Shown piece by piece: positions 10,939-21,946 of a DNA stretch of 64,000 nucleotides (position 1 is the first letter of the stretch; every line of letters starts with the position of its first letter). The notes beneath the pieces are model-generated. The model was not told the DNA's origin and ran no database searches. It saw nothing but the letters and a program-made list of their open reading frames with translations. Position numbers and translations under genes: made by a program. Source of the DNA: Micractinium sp. NFX-FRZ (lineage: Eukaryota; Chlorophyta; Trebouxiophyceae; Chlorellales; Chlorellaceae); assembly GCA_029339195.1 (NCBI GenBank), contig JAPTJF010000132.1, positions 1 through 64,000 of the forward strand, written 5' to 3'.

Positions 10939-12226
10939 CAGCCATGCTGAAAGCGGCAGTCTGGGTTAATGCAGAAGGGGGCCCAAGGCGGCGACAGCCT
11001 GGCGCCGCCGGCCTTTCGCCACCGCCCCTGGAACACATTTGACCTGGTCCCAGGAGCGTAGCCAAAGATGTAAGCTTCTTACAAGCAGGACCGGTCGTTC
11101 GTGGCACGCACTAGCAAAATCAACTTATACAAAACAGGTGTAACAAAGAAATGCAGGGCAAGTGAGTGGGGTGAGGGGCAGAGGCCCTCTGTGGTCGAGG
11201 CTTCCAGTTAAAAAGGGCAGTGGCACACGCAGTCGCCTGTCACTATCAATGCAGGCACCATGATTGCTTTCAACGCTGACCCCGCTGCGGCTGTGCCATG
11301 CTGCTCTGGCAGAGGGGCACAGCATCGGGAGGCGCGCCGCTGGGGCTTGCAGGGGGCATGGTGATGGGCGGTGGCGGGTGATGGCAGAAGCAGGAAAGTT
11401 ACATTTACCAGAGGTCGGAGGAGGGTCGAAGTACAGGACAGCCTAGCACAGCAGTCACACTCCTTGCACTCACACACTCACATTCCGTGCACCTCCGTTA
11501 CCATGCAGCACTGCCCCCACGCCGTGAGCTCCACTGCATGCCACAGCATACCACAGCATCCCCGGACAGCTCACTGAGCTGTACATCCGACAGTACCTCT
11601 GGCTCACTCACAACCCGGACTGGGCCTGGCTTGGGGTGTAATTTTGAAAGGCAGTTGCTGCAGTTGCGCTCGTATTCTTGAGGTCTCTAACATAGCTGCT
11701 GGGGCGCTACGCCGTGCCGTTTCCCTCGCCCGCTCACTCCATCCTGCACAACAGCAAACCACAACCCACACACGTACACTCCCACACCTACCGCAGCCAC
11801 CCAAGCTGGTCAACAGTAACTTCACCAACATGCAAAACAAACTGGGAACCATTCAGGTCAGCGTGATGCGGGCTGCCCAGCCGGCGGCCGCTGCGGGGCG
11901 GGCACAGTGCGCCATGAGCGGGCTGGTAAAACCCGGGCTGACCAAAAACAAGGGCTGACCAAGGGTGTGCAGTGAGGCCAGCATTGCGGCTGATGTCCGC
12001 CTCGAGGCTTTGGTGTGCAACTAGCAAGAGATAACATGGCGAAATGTGAGGCGCTGAGAGCTGGGCATAGGGCCCAATTGCAACTTGGTTGAACCTGTGT
12101 GCCCACGCTCCCGCCGTGCCGCTGAGGGCGCTGCGCCCCAGCCCCAAAGCCCATCCCGCGCACATCGCTTGATTGCACTTGCATACAAATCTCCTACATC
12201 TGAATTCGTTCACAATTGTAGCACCG
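10939..12226. other. Intergenic region between divergent genes
   Basis: This 1.29-kb stretch lies between the starts of the GT-FkbM gene (minus) and the FKBP gene (plus). It should hold both promoters and 5' UTRs. I see no protein family, no splice-consistent coding model and no RNA gene. It is less GC-rich than its neighbours in places (11.1-11.7 kb). It is the longest unexplained gap in the window. Confidence 0.6.
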
Positions 12227-13487
12227 ATGCACGTCGCTGCGGCCTCCCGCACGCTTGCTGCCACCGCCCAGCCAGCTGCGGCGCCGACACGGCTCATCGT
12301 GCCCACATCGCATGCCTTCACGCCGATCTTGCGCCGGCTGCAGCACGTGGCTGTTGCGACAGGTGGGAGTGGCACAGGCTTGCGTCGCAGTGAGAGCTGG
12401 CTGGGTGCTGGCAGCTTTCTTGCATCCCTTCTGAGCATGCAACATACAGATCTGATTCAAGCACCCTTGGCGCGCTGCAGGCGCCGCTGCTGTGCTGGTG
12501 CTGAGCGGCGGGGCGCCGGCGGCGGAGGCGCGCTCGACCGCGCTCGACCTCGCGAGTTGCACCAACTTCAAGCAGACTGCTGCCGGCATCGAGTTCTGGT
12601 GAGGGTTAGCAGGCTGGAGAAGCACAGTGATGAAATTGCATGGCACTCAAGAATGTAGGCTAAGAATGCCTGCCTCCGCTCCCGGCTCACCACCGCCCCG
12701 CCACTGCCGCCCCGCTGGGTGCAGTGACGTGCGGGAGGGGCGCGGCGAGGCACCGCAGCTGGGCGACCAAATCGAGGTCGACTTCACAGCCCGGGTAGCA
12801 GACACGGGGAAGGTGTACGATGGCAGCCGCGGCTTTGAGTTCACTCTAGGGGAAGGCGAGGTGAGGGCTGGGGGACGAGGCGGGCGGGCGGGGGTGTGGT
12901 GTGGGCGGGGGCCAGTTGCATGCTCTTGCTGCGCAGGGGGCAGAGGATGCTGGGGCTGGGCAGGGTGCAGGCTCGTTGCGAGCGTGGCCATGCAGCTTCA
13001 CCCGTCCTCACGCCCGCCTGCTGCTGCTGCTGCTGCCGCCGCTGCTGCCTGTCCTCATGCTGCGCAGGTGGTGCCTGGCTGGGAGCGGGCGGTGCTGGGC
13101 GGGGAGGGCGTGCCTGCCATAAAGGAGGGGGGCATGCGCACGGTGCGCATCCCACCGGAGCTTGCATACGGCTCAGGTGAGTGAGCTTCACCACTCCTTC
13201 CCCTGTCTGATGCTGAAGGCCTGCCCGTCTTGTGCCACCCTGTGCATGGACGCTGCCCTTGTTGCTGCGCCAGGCTGAGCGGGAGCAGTCACTTCCGGGC
13301 CCCTGCGCCGTGCCCCCTGTTGCATGCCCCCGCCCTGTCCACCTCACCCAGCTTCCACCCCCACCTCTCTGCCTTCCCTCCTGTTACAGACGGCTACTCG
13401 TGCTTGTATGGGCTGTCCACCTCCTGCAAGGTGCCCCCAAACAGCGCTGTGGTCATCAACTTTGAGTACAAAGGGCTGGGCTACTGA
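12227..13487 (+). CDS. Thylakoid-lumen FKBP-type peptidyl-prolyl cis-trans isomerase, 198 aa
   Basis: Exons: 12227-12362, 12481-12598, 12725-12860, 13068-13176, 13390-13487, in phase. The precursor has a Ser/Ala/Arg-rich chloroplast leader, then a hydrophobic segment ending in an Ala-rich cleavage site (AAAVLVLSGGAPAAEA), which is the layout of lumenal proteins. The mature part begins near CTNFKQTAAGIEFCDV. It carries FKBP hallmarks: QLGDQIEVDFTARV, DGSRGFEFTLGEGEV, VPGWERAVLGG, GGMRTVRIPPELAYGS and the closing VVINFEYKGLGY. The exon with GYSCLYGLSTSCKVPPNS adds a Cys pair (C...C) that could form a redox-sensitive disulphide, as in plant lumenal FKBPs. Likely role: folding of photosynthetic complexes in the lumen. 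The start is the first ATG in frame with the leader. Confidence 0.9.
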
Positions 13488-13924
13488 TGATGCCAGCACG
13501 GCTGACGGCGCCGGCTCGTCTGCTGTGATTACCGTCCATCTTGTCTCACGAGGGGATGGGCTGGTCATCTTCCAAGGCGGCTGAAGAGGCTTGGCAGGCA
13601 AGGCAGGACGCCAGCTGGCTGCCTGGATGCAGCCCTGTGAGCATGTCGACCCTCGAACGTGCAAGCTGCCCACAATCACTCCCTCAGTCCCTGCCTCTGC
13701 TGCTGCCTGCCTCTGGCTTCTCTGCTCGCCACACCGCCTCCACCTCCTTCTGTTGATCGCTGATCCCCGCATTGAATTTTGGTACTCGGAGCTTACAGGC
13801 GACCCAATATGCAGCATGCCAGTGCTGCCCGCTGCCGCCGCCCGGCTGCCCTCTCTCAGCAGCCAGCTGCCAGCTCAGCGGGCATATCCAGCGCAATGTT
13901 TCAGCGTGCTTTCTTCGGCTCTCT
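13488..13924. other. Convergent 3' region of the FKBP and SURF4-like genes
   Basis: This stretch holds the 3' untranslated regions of the two converging genes. A TGTAA signal on the minus strand (13793-13797), 128 nt past the SURF4-like stop, may be its poly(A) signal. No further gene is seen. Confidence 0.5.
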
Positions 13925-16900
13925 TCATTCCTTCTTTTTGGATTTAAGGAAGGCGTCCACTGTGAACCGCCCCGCCCCAAAGGAGGCCAGCAGCAGCAGG
14001 CCGCCAGCCACCCCCAGATTTGTGGCAAAGTGCAGCCTGCGGGGGGAGGGGGGCCCCGGCAATGTGTCACAAAAGTCAGGGTGATGCAGCGGGCAGGGCA
14101 GTGGACCCAGGGTGGTTGCAAGGTGCAGCCTGCAGCACAGGAGGGGCTGCGGGCAGCGCAGAGCAGCGGCAATTACAAAAGGTTTGGGGTCAGAGGGTCA
14201 AGGCGGCAGCCAGCTCTGCGCGCCAAGCAATGCGGTACGCACGGAGCGCTACGGAAGCATGCGCCAGAGCGCAAACACGGCAGGCCCACAGCAGCCAAAC
14301 GGTGTTGCCAGCCCGCCCCACGCACCGCACGTGTGCCGCGTAGGTGTGTGTGGGCCAGGGCGCCCAGAAGGGCCAGCAGGTGACCGCCTCGGCTGCCAGG
14401 GTGGCAGCCAGCAGGCGGGCCACGGGGCCCAGCTTCCAGCCCACCGCAAACGGTATCGCCAGCGCAAACTCCAGCAGCTGCAGGCGGGCGGGGAGTGGGA
14501 GGCTGGGTAGATGAGCGGACGGGGGACTGGGCCACACTTGATGTAATTGCAAACAGCGGCAGCAGAACAAGCTCTGGCACAGCCATGTGTAAAAGACAGT
14601 GGGTTGCAGCCATGAGCATACAACCAAACGGGGCCCGCAGCAAAAGGCAGCGCTCTGCAATGCCCAACTCTGGGCACCATGGTGGAGCCATGCTTGAAGT
14701 GTGTGGTGTGTGCGTGTGTGCACTGGGGTTGAGTACCGAGGTCCGCATGCACTCGCAGTGGGAGGCGGGCAGGCCGGGCGCCTCACCAGCCAGTTGTTGT
14801 CATGCCCATCCTTCTCCCACAGCTTTGAGTGCGGCAGGTGCTTGACTGCAGGGAGAGACAGGGTACGTACCGTAGTTTGGGCGTTGTGTCAACACAGAGG
14901 CCGTGCGTTGTACAGCCATGCCCGGCATTGCCAGCAGCGCTGCCTGTGCCTGACAGCGCCTGCGCATGCTGCCCCGCGGCAGATGCCCTGCAGCAGATGC
15001 CCCGCAGCTGGCTGCCGCAGGCTCACCCAGGATGAAGTCTCTCGCAATCACGCGTTGCAGCTGCAAGCAGAGGGGTGGGATGGACGCAGGCGGAGGAGAC
15101 AGGTGACATGCCACAGCAGCCGCAGCTGCTGCAGTTGCTCAACTCCCCTCAGCCCCCGGCTCGTCATGCTGCCACTGGCAGGCGCACGCTGCAGCCGGCA
15201 CTTGCGACTCAGGCGGCCTTGCTGCCTTGCCGGTCTGAAGGCAGACTCCCGCCAGCGCACACCTCGCTGCCTCAACCCTGGCCCTGCCTGCGCACACCCC
15301 CACACCCAGCAAACATGTTTCACGCTTAAACCAGGAGCCATCGCCATCCGTCCCCCCTCCCCCCCGCAAAAGCAAAACACCAACTGCCGTCGCAACCGCA
15401 TCGTGCCACCCACCTGGGTCAGCCCCACAAAGAGGAAGAGGGATGCCATGAGCAGGCGCCCCAGCAGCAGCACCAGCGACTTGCCGCGCCCCATCTGCCG
15501 CTTCTCGCCGTCCCGCGCCCCCGACAGCAGCAGCCCCGCGTAGCTGCTTATCTGCACCTTCTGCTCCTTCATGCTGCACAGGCAGGGAGGGGGATCATGG
15601 AGAGGGGGAGTGTGTGTGCTGGGCAGGGGGCCTGGTGGGGTTGAGGCCGGGAAGGCAGGACCAGGAGGCAGGAGTCGCAAGGCAGGCAGGCAGGGCACCT
15701 TCCACAGAAGCTTCCGCACCAGGGCCTGCCCAGAGCCTGCGCAAGCTCCTCTGCCCGGTCGGGCTGGGCGGCACCAAGCCCTTGTCCTCCTGCGCCTCCC
15801 TCCCCCACCTCTACCCGGTCGGGCTAGGAAGCACCAGGCCCGCTGCCTCCCAAACCGCCTCCCCCCCTCCCCGGCACCTGTGCACCAGCACCAGCGCCGT
15901 GCATCCCATCATGGCCAGCCGCTTCACCACGAGCTCGTTTGGCTGGATGCCGCTGAACACCAGCATCGTCAACTGGAAGCAAGCGGTTTGGGGGTGGAGA
16001 GCAGGGAATCGTGAGCTGGGGGGCGGGGTGCAGGGAGGGGCCAAGTATGAGTAGCCAGCGCGTTGGGATGGATGCCATAGCTCACGAGTCGAAGAGAGAG
16101 GGATATGAGGCAGTACATGAGCAAGAACGGGACGCTTGCTTGTTGTCAGGCCGGTTGCCGTTGAAAACCCCAGCACCCCAAGCTGCCCGGCCATGCAACA
16201 GGGCGGCGGTGTAGCGCCGCAGGACAGCGTGCGCCTGGTTCCTCCCTGGCCCCTCCCGGCTGCACTGCAGCGCCGCTCACCGAGGAGTATATGAGGTGCA
16301 GCGAGTCGAAGGCCTCCCATGCCACCAGCACGCTGGCGGTCAGCAGCACCTGCACCCCCAGCGCCGCCAGCAGCGCGCATGGCAGCAGGACCGCCACGCC
16401 GAACAGCGGAAACCTGCACGGGGCTTCGGGGGGCAGGGGGAGCGGTTGTTTAAGCATGTCAGTGGAAGCAGTGAGATGTTGTGGCTTGATCGAGGCAGTA
16501 TTGCCACGCTGAGGTGTGGAAGCTGTGTCAGGGGCAACCAGCAGGGAGTGGGGAGCAGGGGAAGATGGAGGCTGACAGGCCTGGGGGCTGGGGGCCTGCC
16601 AGTGGCTATAGCATAGGCACAGTGTCTAAGCTATATATTAGCTATACATTAGCTCCTCCTGCACCTGCACCTGCGACCTGCGGCAGCATCAGACGGCAGC
16701 AAAGGTGGCGCAGCGGTGGCAGGCGCACCTGACGGGCGGGTAGTGCTGCGGCCAGCGGCGGGCACGCGCCAGCACCTCGGGCTGCTGCATGAACCGCCAG
16801 GTGTCGTACTTGTCGTAGATGCCGTTCAAGAAGTAGAGGCAGACCTGGCGGCAGATGGCAGGGCGGCAGGCGGCAGGCAGGTGGGTGCTGACCAAATGCT

Positions 16901-17463
16901 GGGGGACAAATTGCGGCTACAGCTTCCCGGGCCCCAGGCATGGGGCTCACCAGCAGGCGGGCGATGTACAGCATGCCCCGTGACGTGCCGACACGGTGCA
17001 CCCAGCCGCCCATGCGGTTGCCGGCACGCTTGGCATCCCCCCGCGCAATGTCTCCTGCCACCATGCGCGCCCCTGCAAGGCCCTCCTTTGCTGACAGTGA
17101 AGCCTGCTGCTGCAGGTCGGTCGCCTTCCTCATCGCTTGCTCCTGCAAGGCCGGAGGCGGGCGACAGCCTGGGCGACGGCGGCGGCGGCGGGAGAGTGGC
17201 GGCAGCGGCGGCAGGTGGCCGCCCGCGCAGCCTGCCGCATGCCGGCGCCCACCGCGCCTCCATACCATCATAACAGCGTCTGTTCACGTCACGAGCGCTA
17301 ACGCCGGCCCGTGCGACACCTTCAGTTTTGCCTCTCGAGTGCTTCGTCCTGCCCCCGAGCGCTATCGCACCTTGAGTTTTGCGAGTGTTCGCTCGTCGAG
17401 CTTTGGCATTCTGGGCAGCTGAGACCGCACGGCTTTCACCAGGTCGACGTCCCGGTCCGCCAT
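13925..17463 (-). CDS. SURF4: SURF4-like ER cargo receptor, 381 aa
   Basis: Exons on the minus strand: 17463-17371, 17142-16951, 16844-16729, 16413-16281, 15972-15878, 15573-15414, 15060-15027, 14845-14787, 14477-14326, 14036-13925 (1146 nt, all phases agree). The N-terminal part is charged and helical (LDERTLAKLK joined to EQAMRKATDL). It is followed by several membrane segments (FPLFGVAVLLPCALLAALGV, SLVLLLGRLLMASLFLFVGL, LLEFALAIPFAVGWKLGPVA, NLGVAGGLLLLASFGAGRF) in the order of the human SURF4 family. The C-terminus KSKKKE carries a KKXX dilysine ER-retrieval signal. SURF4/Erv29 proteins load soluble cargo into COPII vesicles. The protein is longer than animal SURF4 (about 270 aa), mostly because of the N-terminal extension. 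The start at 17463 was preferred over ATGs at 17271 because the 31-codon exon joins in phase and continues the helix. Confidence 0.82.
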
Positions 17464-17874
17464 AGCGGCCGGCTGAAACACAAACTGTAGCAAGACCGCC
17501 GCACAGCGGTGCTGGTAGTAAAGCAGCTGGTTACAGTATGCCGCGCAATGCAGACGCCGCCACAGTATAGAGCAGGCAGATGGCGGGTGAGTGCCGGCCT
17601 GCGCAGCGGCCACATGCATCGTGACGGACAGAGCAGCCGCGTCCATGGCGTCCCTCCAATCAGATGTGGCACCCATCCTGTGCATTCCCAAGCTGCATAG
17701 TGATGTGCAAGTAGCAGCTGCACAGCTCAGCATCACCCTGCTGGCTTCCTTGCTGCAGACGGCCGGGTCAGCATTTCTTCGTGTGCCCCCCATTTGTATG
17801 TCGAGATCCCCCGTCATCTGTCCCCTGAGACCTGCTGGGCTGGGTCCGCCCGGCGCTGGGCTGGCCAGCCAGGC
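17464..17874. other. Intergenic region (SURF4-like promoter / 3' region of the unknown gene)
   Basis: This stretch sits between two minus-strand genes: upstream of the SURF4-like start and downstream of the next gene's stop. A TGTAA on the minus strand lies at 17531-17535. No coding segment with family similarity is visible. Confidence 0.5.
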
Positions 17875-20800
17875 CTAGGCCAGCTCGCCGGTCTCTGCAG
17901 GCTCAGTGGAGATCCCGTGCCGCTCCGCCTGCACAGCAACATGCAGGGGACCCGCATGCAGCTCGCACGGTCAGCCGCTGCCTCTTGCCCGCGCGCCACC
18001 TGCGCTCCCTGGTGCCAGCACCATGCCAGCCCCATGCTCGTCAAACTCTGGAGCCTGCTCACCTTCATCTCCTCCCTCATCGCCTCCACAAGACACTCCT
18101 CGTCTGACTCGGCACCACATGCTGCCTCCACGCCGCGCCGAGACGCCTCGGCCAGCTGGCAGCAGGGGCGGGGCAGGGGGCAGGGGGGAAGCGGGCCAAG
18201 GGCACCATGGTTGTAATTTGCACGGGGACAGATTGAGTGAGCACAGGATGCCAGGATGCGGCATTCAAGCTCGGCCTGTGATCGCAGAGCTGAGAGATCT
18301 CCCTGGCCTCCCTGGCCTCCACCTCAACACTACATGTGCCCCCCTCCCACCACGTTGGTCCCCTCACCTCCACTTCCTGCCTCCCCATGAGCTCCAACCA
18401 CATACAATACATTGCCAACTTCGTCTCACCTGACCTTCCTGTGCCCTCAGTTCTTTCCCCCGCCTCCTCCTCCCACCACGACACCCACCTGAGTCGCACA
18501 CACTCATCTCACCCACTCCCCTGCCATGCCCCCATGCCTCCATCTGAACCTCCTGCCCCCAGCTCTGCGGCCACCGGTCACACCCGTCTAGGCCCCACAT
18601 ACCCACCCCACCCACACTCCCCCACCTTCTCCTCCTTGGCCCCCAGCTCTGCGGTCACCTCCTCGTCCTGGCGCGCCCCCACCAGCAGGAACTCGCAGCG
18701 CTCAAACTCCAGCAGCTGCCAAGGCAGCAGGAAGGGGTGAGTAGGGGAGGGGTGCACGGGAGGTGTGGGTGCATGGGAGGTGTGGGGTTGAGAGGTGATG
18801 CAGGCTGCCCCACGTGCTGGCAAAGTCCGACTTGAACAGCTGAGGGGCGGGGTGGCATGAGTGAGTCGGAGTGTGACACAAGGCTTGCAAGGCATGGGAG
18901 GTGGGGGCACAACCAGGGCAGCAGGGCAAGTTTGCAGCACTCGTGTGGCACCAGCAGCTGATGCTGGGTCAAGGCGGGTGGCGGTGGGCGGGTACAGGGT
19001 GAGGTGTTTGCGCAATGGTGGCGGAGCGGCAGGAGGCGTCGGCGAGGCGGAGCAGGGCGCCCTGCTACCCACCTATAGATGCGTGCAAAGCTTCTCGACC
19101 GTGTGCGGGTGGTACTGCCCAACGTCCCCTTTCTCACCCCTCGGCATGTCACTCGGGCTGGCGGCGTGAGAGAAATGGACTACTACAGTATCCCACCCCA
19201 CCTGCGTGTCCCGCACGGGTATCCAGCTGTAGTACTCAAACTCCCTCTGCTTCTCCTGCGGGTACTCTGCCTTGCGCTCCAGCCCAGGGTCGCCCGGCCC
19301 CCGCCCCGCCGGGTTCTGCCGGGGCAGCAGTGGTGGGGCGTGATGCAGGAGTGTCTGGGGCTTGCGCCGGACAGCGGGCACCCAGGTCAACACAGGCGCC
19401 CTCCCACCCTCCTGCCCACACGTGCGCATGATGCCCACATTGAGGTGCAACCCCTGGGCAGGCAGCATGAAGTCTGTAAGCAGCCGACACAGCACTTGCC
19501 TTGACGGTGAAGATGAAGGAGCCCTCCAGCCCAATTGTGAACTCCAGCTGGGCCTCCCCCGGGGTGGAGGGCACCTCCAGCCTGCACGGATGGAGCGGTG
19601 GGGAGTGTAGTGTCACGGGACGCCACAACACCCAAATGATTGCTGATGCGCAGCAGTAACACACGACAGGGTGTTGCGTCTTGACGTTGACGTCTGCCCG
19701 TGGCACGCACGTCACACCTCGGTTCGTGGGGTGCACAGCAAGCAAGTGGTGCGCGGCAGCACTGACACTTCCTGCCTGGCAGGTGGGCAGTGCGGCAACG
19801 GGGTACGCCGTGGCAAGTGGATGAGCAGGCATGCATGCATGCATGCAGGCAGGCATCCACCTGGCTGGCAGCTGTGCACGTGGCCCACACGGTGGCTTGC
19901 CCCCCTCCACATGCCCCCACCCTTGCTCCCACGCCTGCTCACTTGTACACAAGGTTTGTGTGGTCCTTGTGCTCCACCACAGCATACGTCCCCTGGCCCA
20001 GCGCACGGCAGGCGCCCAGGTGGCGCGTGCCTGCGGGGGGGAAGGGCGGGTGCAGGGGGCGGGGCGGTGGGAGCGCAGTGTGGGGGCAAAACGCAGTGGC
20101 TGGGGAGTGGGGGCTGGGCTTGGGCCGGACAAGCCATCAGCTGGTGACAGCACAGCGCAACACAGCAGAGAGCAGTGCGGCCTACGCCTTGGCCTCATAC
20201 TCCCGAGAGCCCACAACACATCCACACCACCGCATCTCTCAAGGCCACAGCACTGCACATCACAGCACAGCACAGCACACCCGCCTGCCCGCCTCACCCC
20301 GCGTCTTGGTCTGGTACTCCTGAGGGCCCAGCCCCGCCAGCAGCTCGTCAGGGTCGTCCGAAACAGACTCCACAAAACCAAAGAAGCGCTGCGCGGGCGG
20401 GTGGGGGGGGGCGCGTTTCGTGGAAGGGCCAGGATGGTGTGGGGCGGCAGCCGCTCAGGCAGCCGGGCAGGCAGGCAGGCAGGCAGGAACACTGGCTGCA
20501 TCGCTGCTCTGCCACTGAGCCCCAGCACCTGTGTTGGACATGCTGTCTCGCCCACCGCTGCGGCGGCTGCTGCAACTCCATCGCCCCTCCAGCCCGACCG
20601 CCTGCCACCACCTCCCCCCACGCCCCGCCTGATTTGACCCACCTCGTACGATTTGACCCACCTCGTGGCGCCGTGCCGAGGGCAGCCGCTTCTTGCCCAC
20701 CACGCACAGCCGGCTCTTCACCCCCTGGGCATGGGGGCGCAGCAACATGAAGAAGCGCTGCACGTCTGCCAGGCTGGCAACCTGCCCACGCTCCACCTTG

Positions 20801-21366
20801 GGCCTGGCGGGGGAGGGAGGGGGGAGGGGCAGGGATTTCACCACAAGGGAACAAAGGAGATGCATGATGAGGATGCAGACATCACAGGGAGAGTGGGCAG
20901 AGCCGGCGGCGGAGCAGAGGGAGGGAGGCGGGTGGGCTCCACCCCAGACGGGCTACGCTCTGGGCGGCACCCCCGGTGGGGCGCTCCAGTCGGGCCAGAG
21001 GGGTGACGTCCCTCCCCCACCCTGCCCCCCACGCAGGTCGTCCAACCTGTAGAAGAACTGGATGCGCCCCTGCTCAATGATGCCCCCCTCGGCAGTCTCC
21101 TCGCCGCCGCCCCGCTCATCCCTGACGCCGGCGCCGCTGCCTGCCGCCGCCGCCTCAGCGCCGCCCTCCTGCCCCGCAGCCTCTCCCTCGGCAGGCCCGG
21201 CTTCCTCCTCCTCTGCAACCTCTCCGCCCTCCGCCTCGATATGGCGCTGCTTCTTGGCAGCCGGTTCGGCGGTGGCCGGTGCCTCCTCCTCTTCCTCGCT
21301 GGGACGGCTGGCCCTCGCGTGCTTGCCGCCAGCCTCGGCTGTTGCGTGCTCCCCAGCTGCGCTCAT
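17875..21366 (-). CDS. Conserved protein of unknown function, 357 aa
   Basis: Exons on the minus strand: 21366-21047, 20803-20662, 20388-20298, 20030-19943, 19581-19500, 19315-19202, 18715-18626, 18155-18063, 17928-17875 (1074 nt, in phase). A Glu/Ala-rich, probably disordered first 90 residues contain AAKKQRHIE. A compact globular part follows: RIQFFYRPKVERG, DVQRFFMLLRPH, RLCVVGKKRLP, FFGFVESVSDDPDELL, GTRHLGACRALGQGTYAVVE, LEVPSTPGEAQLEF, GSFIFTVKNP and LLEFERCEFLLVGA. I recall similar uncharacterised bacterial proteins with the same block order, but no function. No signal peptide or membrane segment. The intron after FTVK has a textbook GC donor (AAG then GCAAGT). An additional exon-like piece near 18835 was left out because it breaks the frame. 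The gene model is well supported; function is open. Confidence 0.78.
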
Positions 21367-21946
21367 GCTGGCAAACACACTCGAGAGGAAGACTGGCCCG
21401 CGAGATGCTTGTGTCCAAGGGAGAGTTCATTGCAGAGTGACATGGACTCCTTCCCTCTTGGCTCCTCTGTCAACTGGTGACTGGTGCTGGTGCTGGTACA
21501 TCTGTTTTTACAGGCTGGGCCGGTATCTGATCGAAAAAATACAACGAATACCACAGGCTGGCCGGGTCCGCGCAGGGGAGGATTGGCGTCTCTAGATGAA
21601 ATGGAAAATGAAATAACAGGCAAAAGGGGTTCATCTGAGGGGGCCGTGTTGGCCCTTGGGAGGTGAGAATGAGAGGGAGCGCTGGTGGGGTGCGTGACGG
21701 GGTGGTGGTGGGGCAACGCGAGGCGGCTTCAGTACATGTGTTGAGGGGATGTGGCGGCATCCGTATCGTCTCCTCTCATCTCTGTGGGGTGCACTGCCAG
21801 TGGCGTCGTGCACTGCCCAGGGCAGGCCCGCTATCGGCAGCAGGCTTACCGGCGGTGTGAGCGCGCCTCGGCTGGGTAGCAGTCCCCTGCGCCGTGCCCC
21901 CCAGCGAGGCGCACGCGGCAGGCCGCCAAGGGAGCTGGGGAGGCGC
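21367..21946. other. Intergenic region (promoter of the unknown gene / LHCSR copy A 3' UTR)
   Basis: This 580-nt stretch lies between two minus-strand genes. It contains one AT-richer patch (about 21.52-21.62 kb). No coding sequence or RNA gene is recognised. Confidence 0.5.

Noticed and set aside
11788..12438. 216-codon minus-strand open frame upstream of the FKBP gene
   Set aside because: It has no similarity, overlaps the FKBP transit-peptide exon in antisense, and has no supporting splice pattern.
17143..17271. Start of the SURF4-like protein at ATG 17271 (MMVWRRGGRR)
   Set aside because: The piece is Arg/Pro/Gly-rich with a good TTGCAG acceptor at its end. The 31-codon exon at 17463-17371 joins in phase and continues the charged helix.
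18655..18929. Exon-like piece LFKSDFAST with CTCAG acceptor on the minus strand, between exons 6 and 7 of the unknown gene
   Set aside because: Including it leaves two extra bases and breaks the frame into LLEFERCEF. Direct joining of exon 6 to exon 7 gives the expected family spacing.
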